From positions 4,898,001-4,962,000 of the forward strand of contig NZ_CP050451.1 in the NCBI RefSeq assembly GCF_014171595.1: a DNA stretch of 64,000 nucleotides. Direction: 5' to 3'. Below, in pieces: positions 8,875 through 18,534 of this stretch. The notes under the pieces are model-generated. The model was not told where the DNA came from and made no database searches. It saw only the letters and a list, made by a program, of their open reading frames with translations. The position numbers and the translations under genes were made by a program. The stretch comes from Massilia sp. Se16.2.3 (lineage in GTDB: Bacteria; Pseudomonadota; Gammaproteobacteria; Burkholderiales; Burkholderiaceae_D). Each line of letters starts with the position of its first letter. Within the stretch, counting starts at the first letter, position 1.

Positions 8875-10116
8875 CTACTTCGCCTCGCCCAGGAACATCT
8901 CCTGCAGGTCGTTGAGGAAGCGCTGGCCGAGTTCCGTCGGGCGGATCAGCTTGAAGTCGCGCGTCAGCAGACCCTTGGCCTCGGCGGCGTCGAGCGCGCG
9001 GCTGATCGCCGTGATGCTCATGCCGGTGCGCTCGCCGAACAGGTTCGGGTCGAAACCATCGGTCAGGCGCAGGGCGTTGAGCATGAACTCGAAGCCCATG
9101 TCGGCGCGGCCGATCTCATGCTCTTCCTGCACGGGATTGCCGCGCTGGGCCGCCTCCATGAAGGACGCCGGCTGCTTGAAGCGCGCCTGGCGCAGGATGC
9201 GGTGCGGGAACGAGATCTTCGAATGCGCGCCGGCGCCGATGCCGAGGTAGTCGCCGAAGTTCCAGTAGTTCAGGTTGTGGCGGGCGCGGTGGCCGGGACG
9301 GGCGTAGGCCGACACTTCGTAGTGCTCGAAGCCGGCGCCGGCCATCGTCTCGGCGATCATGTCCTGCATGTCGGCGCTGAGGTCGTCGTCCGGCAGGCTG
9401 GGCGGATACTTGGCGAAGACCGTGTTCGGCTCCATCGTCAGGTGGTACAGCGACAGGTGCGGCGGCGCGAACGAGAGCGCCGTCTGCAGGTCCTGGCGCG
9501 CCCCTTCCAGGGTCTGCCCCGGCAGCGCGTACATCAGGTCGAGGTTGAAATTGTCGAAGGTCGATGCCGCGATCTCCACCGCACGCATGGCCTCGCGCTC
9601 GTCGTGAATGCGGCCGAGCGCCTTGAGGTGTTCGCCGTTGAAGCTCTGGATGCCGATCGACAGGCGATTCACGCCGCTGTCGCGGTACTGGCGGAAGCGT
9701 TCGGCCTCGAAGGTGCCGGGATTGGCCTCCATCGTGATTTCCGCATTCAGCTCGAGGGGCAGCAGCGTGCGCACGTCCGTCAATAAACGGTCGAGGCCCG
9801 CGGCCGACATCAGACTGGGCGTACCGCCGCCGATGAAGACGGTGTGGATCTTGCGGCCCCAGATCAGCGGCAGCGATTGCTCCAGGTCGAGCCGTACAGC
9901 GTCGAGGTAAGCCTGCTCCGGCAGCTCGCCCTTGGCCTCGTGCGAATTGAAATCGCAGTAGGGGCATTTGCGCACGCACCATGGAAAATGGATGTACAGC
10001 GACAGCGGCGGCAAGGCCGTCAGGTTCAGCGCGCCCGGCTGCAGGTATTGCAGTGCGGCCTGCGCCGGCGAACGGGCTTCACCGACCTGGGCGCCGGCGA
10101 CTTTGATCGGGATCAT
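8875..10116 (-). CDS. hemW: Radical SAM heme chaperone HemW
   Basis: The protein has 413 residues and starts at the ATG at 10116, which overlaps the rdgB stop by four bases. The radical-SAM cluster motif is CVRKCPYC near residue 50, followed by DFNSHEAKGELPE. The SAM-binding GGGTPS and EITMEANPGT segments and the HemN-like C-terminal domain follow. The CxxxCxxC-plus-YCDFNSH pattern marks HemW, which carries heme, rather than coproporphyrinogen dehydrogenase HemN. The long open frame upstream of the ATG is a shadow of rdgB. Downstream lies the repeat array with two copies of this gene's tail. Confidence 0.92.
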   Translation of the reverse strand: MIPIKVAGAQVGEARSPAQAALQYLQPGALNLTALPPLSLYIHFPWCVRKCPYCDFNSHEAKGELPEQAYLDAVRLDLEQSLPLIWGRKIHTVFIGGGTPSLMSAAGLDRLLTDVRTLLPLELNAEITMEANPGTFEAERFRQYRDSGVNRLSIGIQSFNGEHLKALGRIHDEREAMRAVEIAASTFDNFNLDLMYALPGQTLEGARQDLQTALSFAPPHLSLYHLTMEPNTVFAKYPPSLPDDDLSADMQDMIAETMAGAGFEHYEVSAYARPGHRARHNLNYWNFGDYLGIGAGAHSKISFPHRILRQARFKQPASFMEAAQRGNPVQEEHEIGRADMGFEFMLNALRLTDGFDPNLFGERTGMSITAISRALDAAEAKGLLTRDFKLIRPTELGQRFLNDLQEMFLGEAK

Positions 10117-10697
10117 TTGAGTTTCTCTACCAGTGCGCGCAGGGCCTGGCCGCGGTGCGACTGCGCATTCTTCTCGCTTGGTGCCAGTTCGGCCGTGGTC
10201 TTGCCCAGCGCCGGAATCAGGAAGTATGGGTCGTAGCCAAAGCCGTTCTCGCCGCGCGGCGTGTCGATGATGACGCCGTCCCAGCGGCCGTCGGCGATGA
10301 CCGGCTGCGGATCGTCGGCGTGGCGCACGTAGACGAGCACGCAATAGTAATAGGCCGATTTGTCGGCGTGTTTGGCCAGCTCGGCCACCAGTTTCTCGCT
10401 GTTGCGCGCATCCGACTTCGGCTCGCCGGCAAAGCGCGCCGAGTAGACGCCCGGCGCGCCGCCGAGGGCATTCACGCACACGCCCGAGTCGTCGGCCAGC
10501 GCCGGCAGGCCGGTCAGGCGGCTCGCGTGGCGGGCCTTTTCCAGGGCGTTTTCAACAAATGTGGCGTGCGGCTCTTCCGCTTCCGGCACGTCGAATTCGC
10601 CTTGCGGATGCAGGGTGAAGCCGATGGGGCCGAGGATTTGCTGGAATTCCTTCAGTTTGCCGGCGTTGTTGGAGGCGAGGATGAGGCGTTGGGTCAT
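10113..10697 (-). CDS. rdgB: dITP/XTP pyrophosphatase (Ham1 family)
   Basis: This enzyme hydrolyses dITP, XTP and other deaminated purine nucleotides to monophosphates, keeping them out of DNA. It has 194 residues. The N-terminal substrate motif is LILASNNAGKLKEFQ. The metal/base site is LADDSGVCVNALGGAPGVYS followed by ARFAGE. The late motif GFGYDPYF is complete. The start is the ATG at 10697. An in-frame extension upstream runs into REP sequence and is not coding. It is coupled to hemW by an ATGA overlap, the usual arrangement in this group. Confidence 0.95.
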   Translation of the reverse strand: MTQRLILASNNAGKLKEFQQILGPIGFTLHPQGEFDVPEAEEPHATFVENALEKARHASRLTGLPALADDSGVCVNALGGAPGVYSARFAGEPKSDARNSEKLVAELAKHADKSAYYYCVLVYVRHADDPQPVIADGRWDGVIIDTPRGENGFGYDPYFLIPALGKTTAELAPSEKNAQSHRGQALRALVEKLK

Positions 10698-10770
10698 GGT
10701 GGGAGCGAAGCGGAGGAACGGAAGCGGGTATTTTACCTGCATGCGCGGGCAGCCGCCGGCTGGGGAGAAA

Positions 10771-10954
10771 CGTAGGGTGGGCACTCGTAGTGAAACCGTC
10801 ATTGAGGCCACTGGCCTCAATGACCCCACGCGGTATCACAGGTGATTCGTCGCAAGCAGCGTCAAGCCCTGATGCACTGGCAGACCAAGGCTGTTGTCGG
10901 CAATGTGGTGGTACGCGTCGGTACGACAGCGTGGGCACGAGTGCCCACCCTACG
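10771..10954. repeat. Pair of REP-like palindromes between rph and rdgB
   Basis: The left member (10771-10838) starts CGTAGGGTGGGCACTCGT, contains a 12-bp inverted repeat around TTGAGGCCACTGGCCTCAA and ends CCCCACGCGGTATCAC. The right member (10930-10954) is CGTGGGCACGAGTGCCCACC plus CTACG. They face each other and occupy the gap between rph and rdgB, where they may act as a transcript stabiliser or attenuator. Confidence 0.8.
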
Positions 10955-10974
10955 TTACGCAACGGTCCCGGGCA

Positions 10975-11710
10975 TCAGGAAACGATGCCCAGCGCGCCCT
11001 TCTGCAAGCGCACCAGCTCCGCAATCCCGCCTTCGGCCAAGTCGAGCAAACGGTTCATCCCCGCGCGGTCGAAGGCCACGCCCTCGGCCGTCCCCTGCAC
11101 TTCGATGAAGTGGCCCGCTTCCGTCATCACCACGTTCATGTCGGTGTCGCAACCCGAATCCTCGATGTAGTCGAGGTCGAGCACCGGCGTGCCCTGGTAG
11201 ACGCCGACCGAGATCGCGGCGACGAAGTGGCGGACCGGTACCGCCGGCAGCACGCCGCGGGCGACCAGTGCGCCAAAGGCATCGTAGGCGGCGACCATGG
11301 CGCCGGTGATCGAGGCGGTACGGGTGCCGCCGTCGGCCTGGATGACGTCGCAGTCCAGGTGCAGGGTACGCTCGCCGAAGGCCTCCAGGTCGAAGGCGGC
11401 GCGCGCAGCGAGCGGCCGATCAGGCGCTGGATTTCCGGGTGCGGCCGGACTGCTTGCCGCGCGCCGCTTCGCGGTCCATGCGCGTGTGCGTCGACCGCGG
11501 CAGCATGCCGTATTCGGCCGTCAGCCAGCCCTGCCCTTTGCCCTTCAGGAAGCCGGGTACCTTCTCTTCGATGCTGGCGGTGCAGATCACCTTGGTGTCG
11601 CCGCATTCGATCAATACCGAGCCTTCGGCGTGTTTCGTATACTGGCGCGTGATGCGGATCGGGCGCAGCTGGTCGAGCGCGCGGCCACTCGGGCGGGTAA
11701 TAATGGTCAC
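10975..11710 (-). CDS. rph: Ribonuclease PH (two frame breaks)
   Basis: This is a phosphorolytic 3'-5' exoribonuclease that trims tRNA 3' ends. The start is probably the GTG at 11710 ([20 protein letters not shown], matching the family N-terminus). The frame is lost near 11425 after [12 protein letters not shown] and again near 11400 after [12 protein letters not shown]. Restoring one base at each gives [20 protein letters not shown], then [13 protein letters not shown] and [20 protein letters not shown], about 245 residues, the normal length. Because a complete, conserved gene reappears with two single bases added in G/C runs, sequencing error is likelier than inactivation. Confidence 0.88.
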
Positions 11711-11735
11711 GGAAGCACCTTTTTCTGTTGAGTCG

Positions 11736-12659
11736 TTATTTGAGCACCTGGGAAGACTTCTCGATCGCCTCGTTGATCTCGGCGATCGCCTTTTCGATTT
11801 CGTCTTCGTCGAAGGGGTCGGCGTCGCCACTGCCGGGCGGCGCGCTGCCGATGATGCTGCTGACCTGGTTTTCCGGCAGCTGGCCGGTCGAGATCACATC
11901 GGGGCCGGCGTCCTCGTCCTGCGCGCCCTGCCAGCTGATCGCCAGCGCCGTCGTGTTGTCGGCACGCGGCCCGCCGACCGAGGTCGCCAGGGCGATCAGT
12001 TCGGGGATGGCCTGCACCACCGGCTTGGCCGCCAGCGCACGCACCATCTCGGCGTCCGGCACCATGGCCCAGAGGCCGTCGGAGCACAGCATCAGGATGT
12101 CTCCCGCCGACAGGATGACCTGGGACGAAACATCGATGCGCGGCGCCTTGCTCGCGCCCAGGCAGTTATACAGCTTGTTGCGGTCCGGATGGGTGGCGCG
12201 TTCCTCGGGGGTGGCCAGGCCTCTCGAGATCAGGTGTTCGACGTGCGAATGGTCGCGCGTCTGCGCCAGCACCTTGTCGCCGCGCACCCAGTACAGGCGC
12301 GAGTCGCCGCAATGGGCCCAGATGGCGCAGTTGTGCTGGACCAGGCAGGCCACCACGGTGGTGCGCGGCGTCTCGGGCAGCTTGTGGCGCGTGGTGTAGT
12401 CGAGGATGTCGCGGTGCGCCTGCAACAGCGCGTCTTCCAGGAAGCGCTCCGGCTTCCTGACGTAAGGCCTGGCCTGCATCTGGAACATCATCGACAGCGT
12501 CTGCATGGCGATCGTCGAGGCGATCTCGCCATGCTGGTGGCCGCCCATGCCGTCGGCCAGCACCAGCAGCAGCGAATCGCGCGTGAAGCAGTAGCCCATG
12601 CGGTCCTGGTTGACCCGGCGCCCGCCGATATGGCTTTGCTGGTAGACGGAAAACTGCAT
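11736..12659 (-). CDS. PP2C-family protein serine/threonine phosphatase
   Basis: This 307-residue manganese/magnesium-dependent phosphatase probably reverses the action of the kinase encoded 58 bases upstream. The PP2C motifs are in order: [26 protein letters not shown] (metal Asp-Gly), [23 protein letters not shown] and [11 protein letters not shown] (late metal Asp). An acidic tail of about 50 residues rich in Asp/Glu ([20 protein letters not shown]) follows the domain. The stop lies about 25 bases before the rph start, so phosphatase and rph are probably cotranscribed. Confidence 0.92.
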   Translation of the reverse strand: MQFSVYQQSHIGGRRVNQDRMGYCFTRDSLLLVLADGMGGHQHGEIASTIAMQTLSMMFQMQARPYVRKPERFLEDALLQAHRDILDYTTRHKLPETPRTTVVACLVQHNCAIWAHCGDSRLYWVRGDKVLAQTRDHSHVEHLISRGLATPEERATHPDRNKLYNCLGASKAPRIDVSSQVILSAGDILMLCSDGLWAMVPDAEMVRALAAKPVVQAIPELIALATSVGGPRADNTTALAISWQGAQDEDAGPDVISTGQLPENQVSSIIGSAPPGSGDADPFDEDEIEKAIAEINEAIEKSSQVLK

Positions 12660-12717
12660 GGTGGCTCCTGGTGATGATCGATGGTGCGGATGTGGGAAGG
12701 CGAAAGCGTCGTCCGGT

Positions 12718-13701
12718 TCAGCTGCCGTCGCGGGCGCGGGTGCGCCCCCCCAGCCGGCTGAGCAGGCCGCGCAGGCCGGTGGGGGCGACCGCAGGCGGCG
12801 CCGGCTTGTTCGGCACGGCCGGCAGCGCCTGCAGCGACTTCTGCACCGCGAACACGCTTTGCGGACGCGCCATCGGATCGAGCGCCAGGCAGGCGCGCAC
12901 GATCGCCACCAATGCGGGCGAATAGGCGGTGGCCAGCGCGTCGAACAGGATCGGCAGCTTGTCGTCGCCCTTGCGCGTGTCGGCCGACTGCGGCGGCGCG
13001 CCGGTCATGCAGGAGAACATCGAGGCGCCCAGGCTGTAGATGTCGGACCACGGACCGAAGGGCGTGCTCTTCGAATACAGCTCGGGCGGTGCGAAGCCTG
13101 GCGTGTACATGGGCGCGAGCATCGGCGCATCGTTCTTGATCGCCTGGCGCGCGGCGCCAAAGTCGAGCAGGATCGGCGAGCCATCGCTGCGCAGGTAGAT
13201 ATTCGCCGGTTTCAGGTCCAGGTGCAGCAGCTTGTTCGCATGGACTTCGCGCAGGCCGCGGCAGACGCCGTCGAACACCAGGCGCACGAAGTTTTCGTTC
13301 AGGCGCTTTCCCTTGCCGGCAGCACGCCCGATGTGCTCCTGCAGCGAGTGGCCCGATTCATAGGCCATCACCATGTAGACCGTGTCGTGGGCGCGGAAGA
13401 AGTTCAGGATGCGTACGACGTTCGGATGAACGATGCGTGCCAGTGCCCGCCCTTCCTCGAAAAAGCATTTGAGGCCGATGCGAAACAGCGGCTGGTTCGG
13501 CTTCGAGATATTCGGGACGAGTTCGCCCGCCTGGCGCAGCGCCAGGGCGCTCGGCAGGTACTCCTTGATGGCGACGGCGCTGCCTTCGGAATCATATGCA
13601 AGATAGACAATACTGAACCCGCCGGAAGCGATTTTCTTTACAATGCGATATCCGGCAATCTCCAGGCCTTCCGGCAGTGGTGCGTTATTTTGTGCGGTCA
13701 T
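12718..13701 (-). CDS. Hanks-type serine/threonine protein kinase
   Basis: This is a cytoplasmic kinase of 327 residues starting at the ATG at 13701. The glycine loop is KKIASGGFSIVYLA, the ATP lysine is in VAIKEYLP, and the catalytic loop is HLDLKPANIYL (HLD in place of HRD). The magnesium motif is LDFGAAR and the activation segment ends in TPGFAPPELY. The C-terminal 50 residues are Pro/Ala-rich and basic with no transmembrane segment or PASTA repeats, so this is not a cell-wall sensor. It heads the kinase-phosphatase-rph-rdgB-hemW gene row, divergent from yicC. Confidence 0.93.
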   Translation of the reverse strand: MTAQNNAPLPEGLEIAGYRIVKKIASGGFSIVYLAYDSEGSAVAIKEYLPSALALRQAGELVPNISKPNQPLFRIGLKCFFEEGRALARIVHPNVVRILNFFRAHDTVYMVMAYESGHSLQEHIGRAAGKGKRLNENFVRLVFDGVCRGLREVHANKLLHLDLKPANIYLRSDGSPILLDFGAARQAIKNDAPMLAPMYTPGFAPPELYSKSTPFGPWSDIYSLGASMFSCMTGAPPQSADTRKGDDKLPILFDALATAYSPALVAIVRACLALDPMARPQSVFAVQKSLQALPAVPNKPAPPAVAPTGLRGLLSRLGGRTRARDGS

Positions 13702-13886
13702 ACTGAAGAGTTCCTTGCATAACACGGCGATTGTGTGGATAAATGTCGGCTTTGTAAAGAATAATGAGCGTCCAGGAAAACCTTCAGGGCCAGGCGTATC
13801 GTTGACGACAGTACTTTGGTACCGCAAGACGAAGCCACGCCCCGCAGCGAGTATCGGTTGGCGCTCAAAAAAAACCGGGGACACAA

Positions 13887-14789
13887 TTGAGCATTTCTAG
13901 CATGACAGGCTATGCGGTTGCCACCAGCGAAGGCGCTGCGGGCACCCTTACCATCGAGATCAAGAGCGTCAATTCGCGCTTTCTCGATCTTCAGTTTCGC
14001 ATCAACGATGAATTGCGCGCGCTGGAACCGGACCTGCGCGCCGCCATCATGGCCGCCATCACCCGCGGCAAGGTCGAAGCCCGCCTGTCGTTCGGCCGCA
14101 AGGCTGCCGGCGGCACCCGTGTACTGAACCACGAACTGCTGGCCGACCTGGCGCGCCTGCAGGGTGAAGTGACGCGCCATTTCGTCTCGGCCCCTTTGAT
14201 GACGGTTGCGGAACTGCTGCGCTGGCCCGGCGTCATCGAGGAATCGCATGTCGGCCAGGAGTCGCTGCAGGCGGACGTGGCGGCGCTGACGGCGCAGACC
14301 GTCGCCGCCTTTGTCGAGAGCCGCCGGCGCGAAGGCGCGGCACTGGAAGCCATGCTGCTGTCGCGCATCGATGCGATGGAAGTGATCGTCAAGCGTATTT
14401 CCCCGCTCATTCCGCAAGTGATCGCACAGTTCCAGCAAAAGGCAATCGAGCGCATGCAGGACGCGCTCGGTCTTGCCGGCCACGGCAATCCGTCGGTCCT
14501 GAGCCGCCAGGAAGTATTCGAGCGCATTCGCCAGGAAGTAACGCTCTACGGCATCCGCATCGACGTGTCCGAAGAGCTGTCGCGCCTGTCGGCGCACCTG
14601 AACGAAACCCGCCACATCCTGAAAAAGGGTGGCCAGGTCGGCAAGCGCCTCGACTTCATGATGCAGGAACTGAACCGCGAAGCCAATACGCTCGGCGCCA
14701 AGGCCTCGGTGAAGGAATTGGCGGACGCGTCGATGGAATTGAAGCTGCTCATCGAGCAGATGCGCGAGCAGGTGCAGAACCTGGAGTAA
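13887..14789 (+). CDS. yicC: YicC-family endoribonuclease
   Basis: This protein belongs to the YicC/YloC stress-associated RNase family. It begins SISSMTGYAVATSEG and carries IEIKSVNSRFLDLQFRIND, both hallmarks. The C-terminal part has the family signature LDFMMQELNREANTLGAKA. The TTG at 13887 gives 300 residues and has a G-rich ribosome site about six bases upstream. An ATG at 13902 would lose only five residues and is possible. It is divergent from the kinase gene and upstream of gmk, as is common in betaproteobacteria, but the two are separated by inserted repeats. Confidence 0.9.
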   Translation: MSISSMTGYAVATSEGAAGTLTIEIKSVNSRFLDLQFRINDELRALEPDLRAAIMAAITRGKVEARLSFGRKAAGGTRVLNHELLADLARLQGEVTRHFVSAPLMTVAELLRWPGVIEESHVGQESLQADVAALTAQTVAAFVESRRREGAALEAMLLSRIDAMEVIVKRISPLIPQVIAQFQQKAIERMQDALGLAGHGNPSVLSRQEVFERIRQEVTLYGIRIDVSEELSRLSAHLNETRHILKKGGQVGKRLDFMMQELNREANTLGAKASVKELADASMELKLLIEQMREQVQNLE

Positions 14790-14840
14790 AACCAATTTGA
14801 AGCGATACGGCGCTAGTTGGCCGTACGAGACGCAAACGTT

Positions 14841-14889
14841 GTACCGCGTGGGCACAAGTGCCCACCCTACAAAAATGGTAGGGTGGGCA
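14841..14889. repeat. REP-like palindrome pair, right member interrupted
   Basis: GTACCGCGTGGGCACAAGTG followed by CCCACCCTAC is one unit. GTAGGGTGGGCATTTTGCAT begins a second, inverted one. The other half of the second (GCAATGCTGCCCACGCGG) reappears at about 15096-15113, beyond the mobile element at 14913. Confidence 0.8.
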
Positions 14890-14912
14890 TTTTGCATTGC
14901 TTGGCATTTAGC

Positions 14913-15096
14913 TAAGTACTCGACCGGAAATAAATGGGAATTTTGGCAAACAGAACCGGACGTGCCGGTTCGGATGCGGTGCAAGACGGCGAGAGCGCCG
15001 CAGTGCGAGCACTGCCCCGCAAGCGGACGCGAGCCGACGCAGCAACGCGCCGGTTCTGGAAGCCAAAAACACATTTATTTTTGGGTGAGTACTTAG
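14913..15096 (+). mobile_element. MITE-like element with CTAAGTACTC ends, copy 1
   Basis: The 184-bp element is bounded by CTAAGTACTC and GAGTACTTAG. The imperfect terminal inverted repeat extends to about 47 bp (through AAATAAATG and CAGAACCGG). It has no coding capacity. A second copy in the opposite orientation is at 24590-24760. This copy carries about 13 extra bases near 14960. It splits a REP-like palindrome, so it arrived after that repeat. Confidence 0.85.
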
Positions 15097-15186
15097 CAAT
15101 GCTGCCCACGCGGATTTGTACATTTGAACTAGCGCGCGGCCATTCACCGCCGCGCCTGCGAATCACACGAAATAAGGAACCACACC

Positions 15187-15831
15187 ATGCTTACCACCGC
15201 CTTTTCCGGCAGCCTGTTCGTCGTCGCCGCCCCATCCGGCGCCGGCAAATCGACCCTGGTCAACGCGCTGCTCAAGCAGGAGCCGGGCATCAAGCTGTCG
15301 ATCTCGACGACCACCCGCCCTCCCCGTCCGGGCGAGCAGGACGGCCGCGAATACCACTTCACCACGCCCGAAGACTTCGTGGCCCGCGCCGAGCGCGGCG
15401 AGTTCCTCGAGTGGGCTGAAGTGCACGGCAATTACTACGGCACCAGCCGCCTGAGCGTCGAAGAAAAAATGAAGGCCGGCACCGACATCCTGCTGGAGAT
15501 CGACTGGCAGGGCGCGCGCCAGGTGAAAAAACAGTTCCCGGACGCGGCCGGCATCTTCATCCTGCCGCCGTCGATCGCGGCCCTGGAAGAACGCCTGCAC
15601 AAGCGCGGCACCGACGAGCCCCACATCATCACGCGCCGCCTGCTGGCTGCCGGAGGCGAGATCGCTCACGCTCCGGAGTTCGAGTATGCTATCATCAACG
15701 AAGAGTTCAACGTCGCCCTGGCCGAGCTGGTGGCGATTGTCAAAGCGACACGTTGCCGCTTCGCCCAACAGGCAGCCCGCAACGCCTCGCTGTTTGCCCA
15801 GCTGGGTATCCACGCGAATCAACCTACGTGA
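15187..15831 (+). CDS. gmk: Guanylate kinase
   Basis: The enzyme phosphorylates GMP to GDP with ATP. It has 214 residues. The P-loop is [11 protein letters not shown] near residue 15. The GMP-binding region is [19 protein letters not shown], and the [14 protein letters not shown] and [12 protein letters not shown] motifs are complete. An AAGGA ribosome site lies about nine bases before the ATG. It is followed 49 bases later by rpoZ, then spoT, the conserved gmk-rpoZ-spoT order. Confidence 0.97.
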   Translation: MLTTAFSGSLFVVAAPSGAGKSTLVNALLKQEPGIKLSISTTTRPPRPGEQDGREYHFTTPEDFVARAERGEFLEWAEVHGNYYGTSRLSVEEKMKAGTDILLEIDWQGARQVKKQFPDAAGIFILPPSIAALEERLHKRGTDEPHIITRRLLAAGGEIAHAPEFEYAIINEEFNVALAELVAIVKATRCRFAQQAARNASLFAQLGIHANQPT

Positions 15832-15880
15832 TGGGAGCCTCGAGCTCCCTTTACTGCATCGTCTATTTAGGAGTAGTTAC

Positions 15881-16084
15881 ATGGCCCGTATCACGATCGA
15901 AGATTGCCTCAAGAACATCCCGAACCGTTTCCAGCTGACCCTGGCCGCGACCTACCGCGCACGCCAGCTGCTGCAGGGCCATACCCCGAAGGTCGAAGCC
16001 AAGGACAAGCCGACCGTCGTCGCCCTGCGTGAGATCGCCGCCGGTAAAGTTGGCCTGGAAATGCTGAAAAAAGTGCCGATGTAA
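15881..16084 (+). CDS. rpoZ: RNA polymerase omega subunit
   Basis: The 67-residue protein begins [20 protein letters not shown] and contains the conserved YRARQLLQG and [16 protein letters not shown] segments. It stabilises the beta' subunit and forms part of the ppGpp site. The start follows a GGAG ribosome site. It lies between gmk and spoT. A 116-bp palindromic element begins eight bases after the stop. Confidence 0.97.
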   Translation: MARITIEDCLKNIPNRFQLTLAATYRARQLLQGHTPKVEAKDKPTVVALREIAAGKVGLEMLKKVPM

Positions 16085-16092
16085 GCGCGCTT

Positions 16093-16208
16093 GAGCGCCT
16101 AACAAAAGTTTCAGGGCAAGGCGCAGCGCCGCATCGGCGGACCGCGAAGACAGTACGCCTGTACGGCGAGACGCTGCAACGCAGCCATGGAGGTTTTGTT
16201 AGGCGCTC
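16093..16208. repeat. 116-bp palindromic element between rpoZ and spoT
   Basis: The element starts GAGCGCCTAACAAAA and ends with the exact inverse TTTTGTTAGGCGCTC. Its interior (GACAGTACG, GTACGGCGAGACGCTGCAAC) matches, in inverse orientation, the element at 30092-30188. It is non-coding. Its position inside an operon means the spoT transcript carries it as a hairpin. Confidence 0.8.
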
Positions 16209-16279
16209 TTAGTTGCCTGACTGTGCCAGCCCTGTCTTCTGTTATTCTGTCACCACACTGCGGCTGATCGACATAACGT

Positions 16280-18517
16280 ATGAACCTGTTCCCCCCGGAC
16301 TCGACACACTCAGGCAATACCCCCGCCCGGACCCGGCGTCCGGGCAAGCCGCAAGACCCCGTCGAGGCGCCCGCTCCCGGCGTTGCCTCCGTCACACAGC
16401 TCATCAACAAGCTGTCCGACTACCTCACTCCCGTCGAACTCAAAAAAGTCAAGGAAGCCTACCGCTTCTCCGACGAGATGCATCTTGGCCAGGTCCGTAA
16501 ATCGGGCGAGCCATATATCTCGCATCCGATCGCCGTCGCCGAAATCTGCGCCGACTGGAAGCTCGATGCCCAGGCCATCATGGCCGCCCTGCTGCACGAC
16601 GTCATCGAAGACCAGGACGTCAAGAAGGAAGAACTGCTCGAGCGCTTCGGCCCGCAGGTGGCGAACCTGGTCGACGGCCTCTCCAAACTCGAGAAGATCG
16701 AGTTCCAGAGCCTGGTCGAGGCGCAGGCCGAGAACTTCCGCAAGATGCTCCTCGCCATGGCGTCCGACGTGCGCGTCATTCTCATCAAGCTCGCGGACCG
16801 CCTGCACAACATGCGCACGCTCGGCGTGATGATTCCGGCGAAAAAGCGCCGCATCGCCGGCGAGACGATGGAAGTGTATGTGCCGATCGCGCACCGCCTT
16901 GGCCTGAACAACATCTACCGCGAGCTGCAGGACCTGGCCTTCTCGCACCTGTACCCGCTGCGCTACCGCACGCTGTCGAAAGCGGTCAAGGCCGCGCGCG
17001 GCAACCGCCGCGAGGTGGTGAAGAAGATCCTGGAATCGGTCAAGCACACGCTGTCGATGGCCGGCATCCATGCGGAGGTCTACGGCCGCGAAAAGACCCT
17101 GTACGGCATCTACAAGAAGATGCGCAACAAGCACCTGTCGTTCTCGCAGGTGCTCGACGTGTATGGCTTCCGCGTCGTCGTCGATACCGTCCCGAACTGT
17201 TATGTCACGCTCGGTTCCCTGCACGGGCTGTACAAGCCGATGCCGGGCAAGTTCAAGGACTACATCGCGATCCGCAAGATCAACGGGTATCAGTCACTAC
17301 ACACCACCCTGATCGGCCCCTACGGCACCCCTGTCGAATTCCAGATCCGTACCCAGGACATGCACCGCACCGCGGAATCCGGCGTGGCGGCGCACTGGCT
17401 CTACAAGACCGGCGACCAGAACATGTCGGACCTGCAGCAGCGTACCCACGCCTGGCTGCAGTCGCTGCTCGACATCCAGCAGCAGACCGGCGACTCGGCC
17501 GAATTCCTCGAACACGTCAAGGTCGACCTGTTCCCGGATTCGGTCTACGTGTTCACGCCGAAGTCGAAGATCATCGCCCTGCCGCGCGGCGCCACGGCGC
17601 TCGACTTCGCCTACTCGATCCACACCGGCATCGGCGACCACACGGTGGCGGTAAAAATCAACAACGACACCCAGCCGCTGCGCACCGAGCTGCACAACGG
17701 CGACATCGTCGAAATCGTCACCGACCCGGATTCGCGCCCGAGCCCGACCTGGCTCAGCTACGTGCGCACCGGCAAGGCGCGCTCGGCAATCCGCCACTAC
17801 CTGCGCACGATCAACGTCAACGAATCGGTCGAACTCGGCCAGGAACTGCTGGCCGGCGCCCTGGCGGCACGCAACATCGATCCGAACCTGTCGCAACTGA
17901 CGATCGAGAAGCTGCTGGCGGAATCCTCGGCCAAGTCGATGGACGAGCTGTATGCCGACATCGGCATCGGCAAGCGCATGCCGGCCCTCGTCGCGCGCCA
18001 CATTTTCGGCCTGATCGAAGGCGAATCCGACCTGCCGCCATCGACCCAGCCGATGGCCGCCGATATCGACCCCGTCACGATCTACGGCAGCGAAGGCGTG
18101 TCGGTGCAGCTGGCACCCTGCTGTTTGCCGATTCCCGGGGACGCGATCACGGGCCAATTGCGGCGCGACCAGGGCCTGGTGGTGCACACCGGTGACTGCC
18201 TGCCGGCCAAGCGCCTGCGCGCCAAGGAACCGGACCGCTGGATCGCGGTGCAATGGGGCGAGGAACTGAACCGCCGCTTCGACTGCCGCATCCGCCTGTT
18301 GATCAACAACGAAAAAGGCATTCTCGCGCGCGTGGCGGCCGAAATCGGCGAGTCCGACGGCAACATCACCTATGTCGGGATGGACGAGGACGACGAGAAC
18401 ATGATGACGCAGCTGCGCTTCACCATCCAGGTGAAGGACCGCGTGCACCTGGCGCATCTGATCCGCAACCTGCGGCGGGTGGCGGGCGTCAACCGGGTCG
18501 AGCGCGAACGGGCCTAA
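16280..18517 (+). CDS. spoT: Bifunctional (p)ppGpp synthetase/hydrolase SpoT
   Basis: The 745-residue stringent-response enzyme has all RSH domains in order. The HD hydrolase (residues about 60-200) has ISHPIAVAEI and ALLHDVIEDQD, with the histidine-aspartate pair intact, so hydrolysis should be active. The synthetase has YGREKTLYGIYKKM and DVYGFRVVVDTV. TGS begins at VYVFTPKSKIIALPRGATAL. A zinc-finger-like region contains LAPCCLPIPGD. The ACT domain ends the protein. The first 40 residues are Pro-rich and variable. A strong terminator follows 18 bases after the stop, ending the gmk operon. Confidence 0.96.
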   Translation: MNLFPPDSTHSGNTPARTRRPGKPQDPVEAPAPGVASVTQLINKLSDYLTPVELKKVKEAYRFSDEMHLGQVRKSGEPYISHPIAVAEICADWKLDAQAIMAALLHDVIEDQDVKKEELLERFGPQVANLVDGLSKLEKIEFQSLVEAQAENFRKMLLAMASDVRVILIKLADRLHNMRTLGVMIPAKKRRIAGETMEVYVPIAHRLGLNNIYRELQDLAFSHLYPLRYRTLSKAVKAARGNRREVVKKILESVKHTLSMAGIHAEVYGREKTLYGIYKKMRNKHLSFSQVLDVYGFRVVVDTVPNCYVTLGSLHGLYKPMPGKFKDYIAIRKINGYQSLHTTLIGPYGTPVEFQIRTQDMHRTAESGVAAHWLYKTGDQNMSDLQQRTHAWLQSLLDIQQQTGDSAEFLEHVKVDLFPDSVYVFTPKSKIIALPRGATALDFAYSIHTGIGDHTVAVKINNDTQPLRTELHNGDIVEIVTDPDSRPSPTWLSYVRTGKARSAIRHYLRTINVNESVELGQELLAGALAARNIDPNLSQLTIEKLLAESSAKSMDELYADIGIGKRMPALVARHIFGLIEGESDLPPSTQPMAADIDPVTIYGSEGVSVQLAPCCLPIPGDAITGQLRRDQGLVVHTGDCLPAKRLRAKEPDRWIAVQWGEELNRRFDCRIRLLINNEKGILARVAAEIGESDGNITYVGMDEDDENMMTQLRFTIQVKDRVHLAHLIRNLRRVAGVNRVERERA

Positions 18518-18534
18518 GGCCCACTACTTTATCG

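Noticed and set aside
10117..10479. N-terminal extension of hemW to 10479
   Set aside because: It overlaps rdgB completely in another frame. The radical-SAM family starts close to the ATG at 10116, which has the ATGA coupling.
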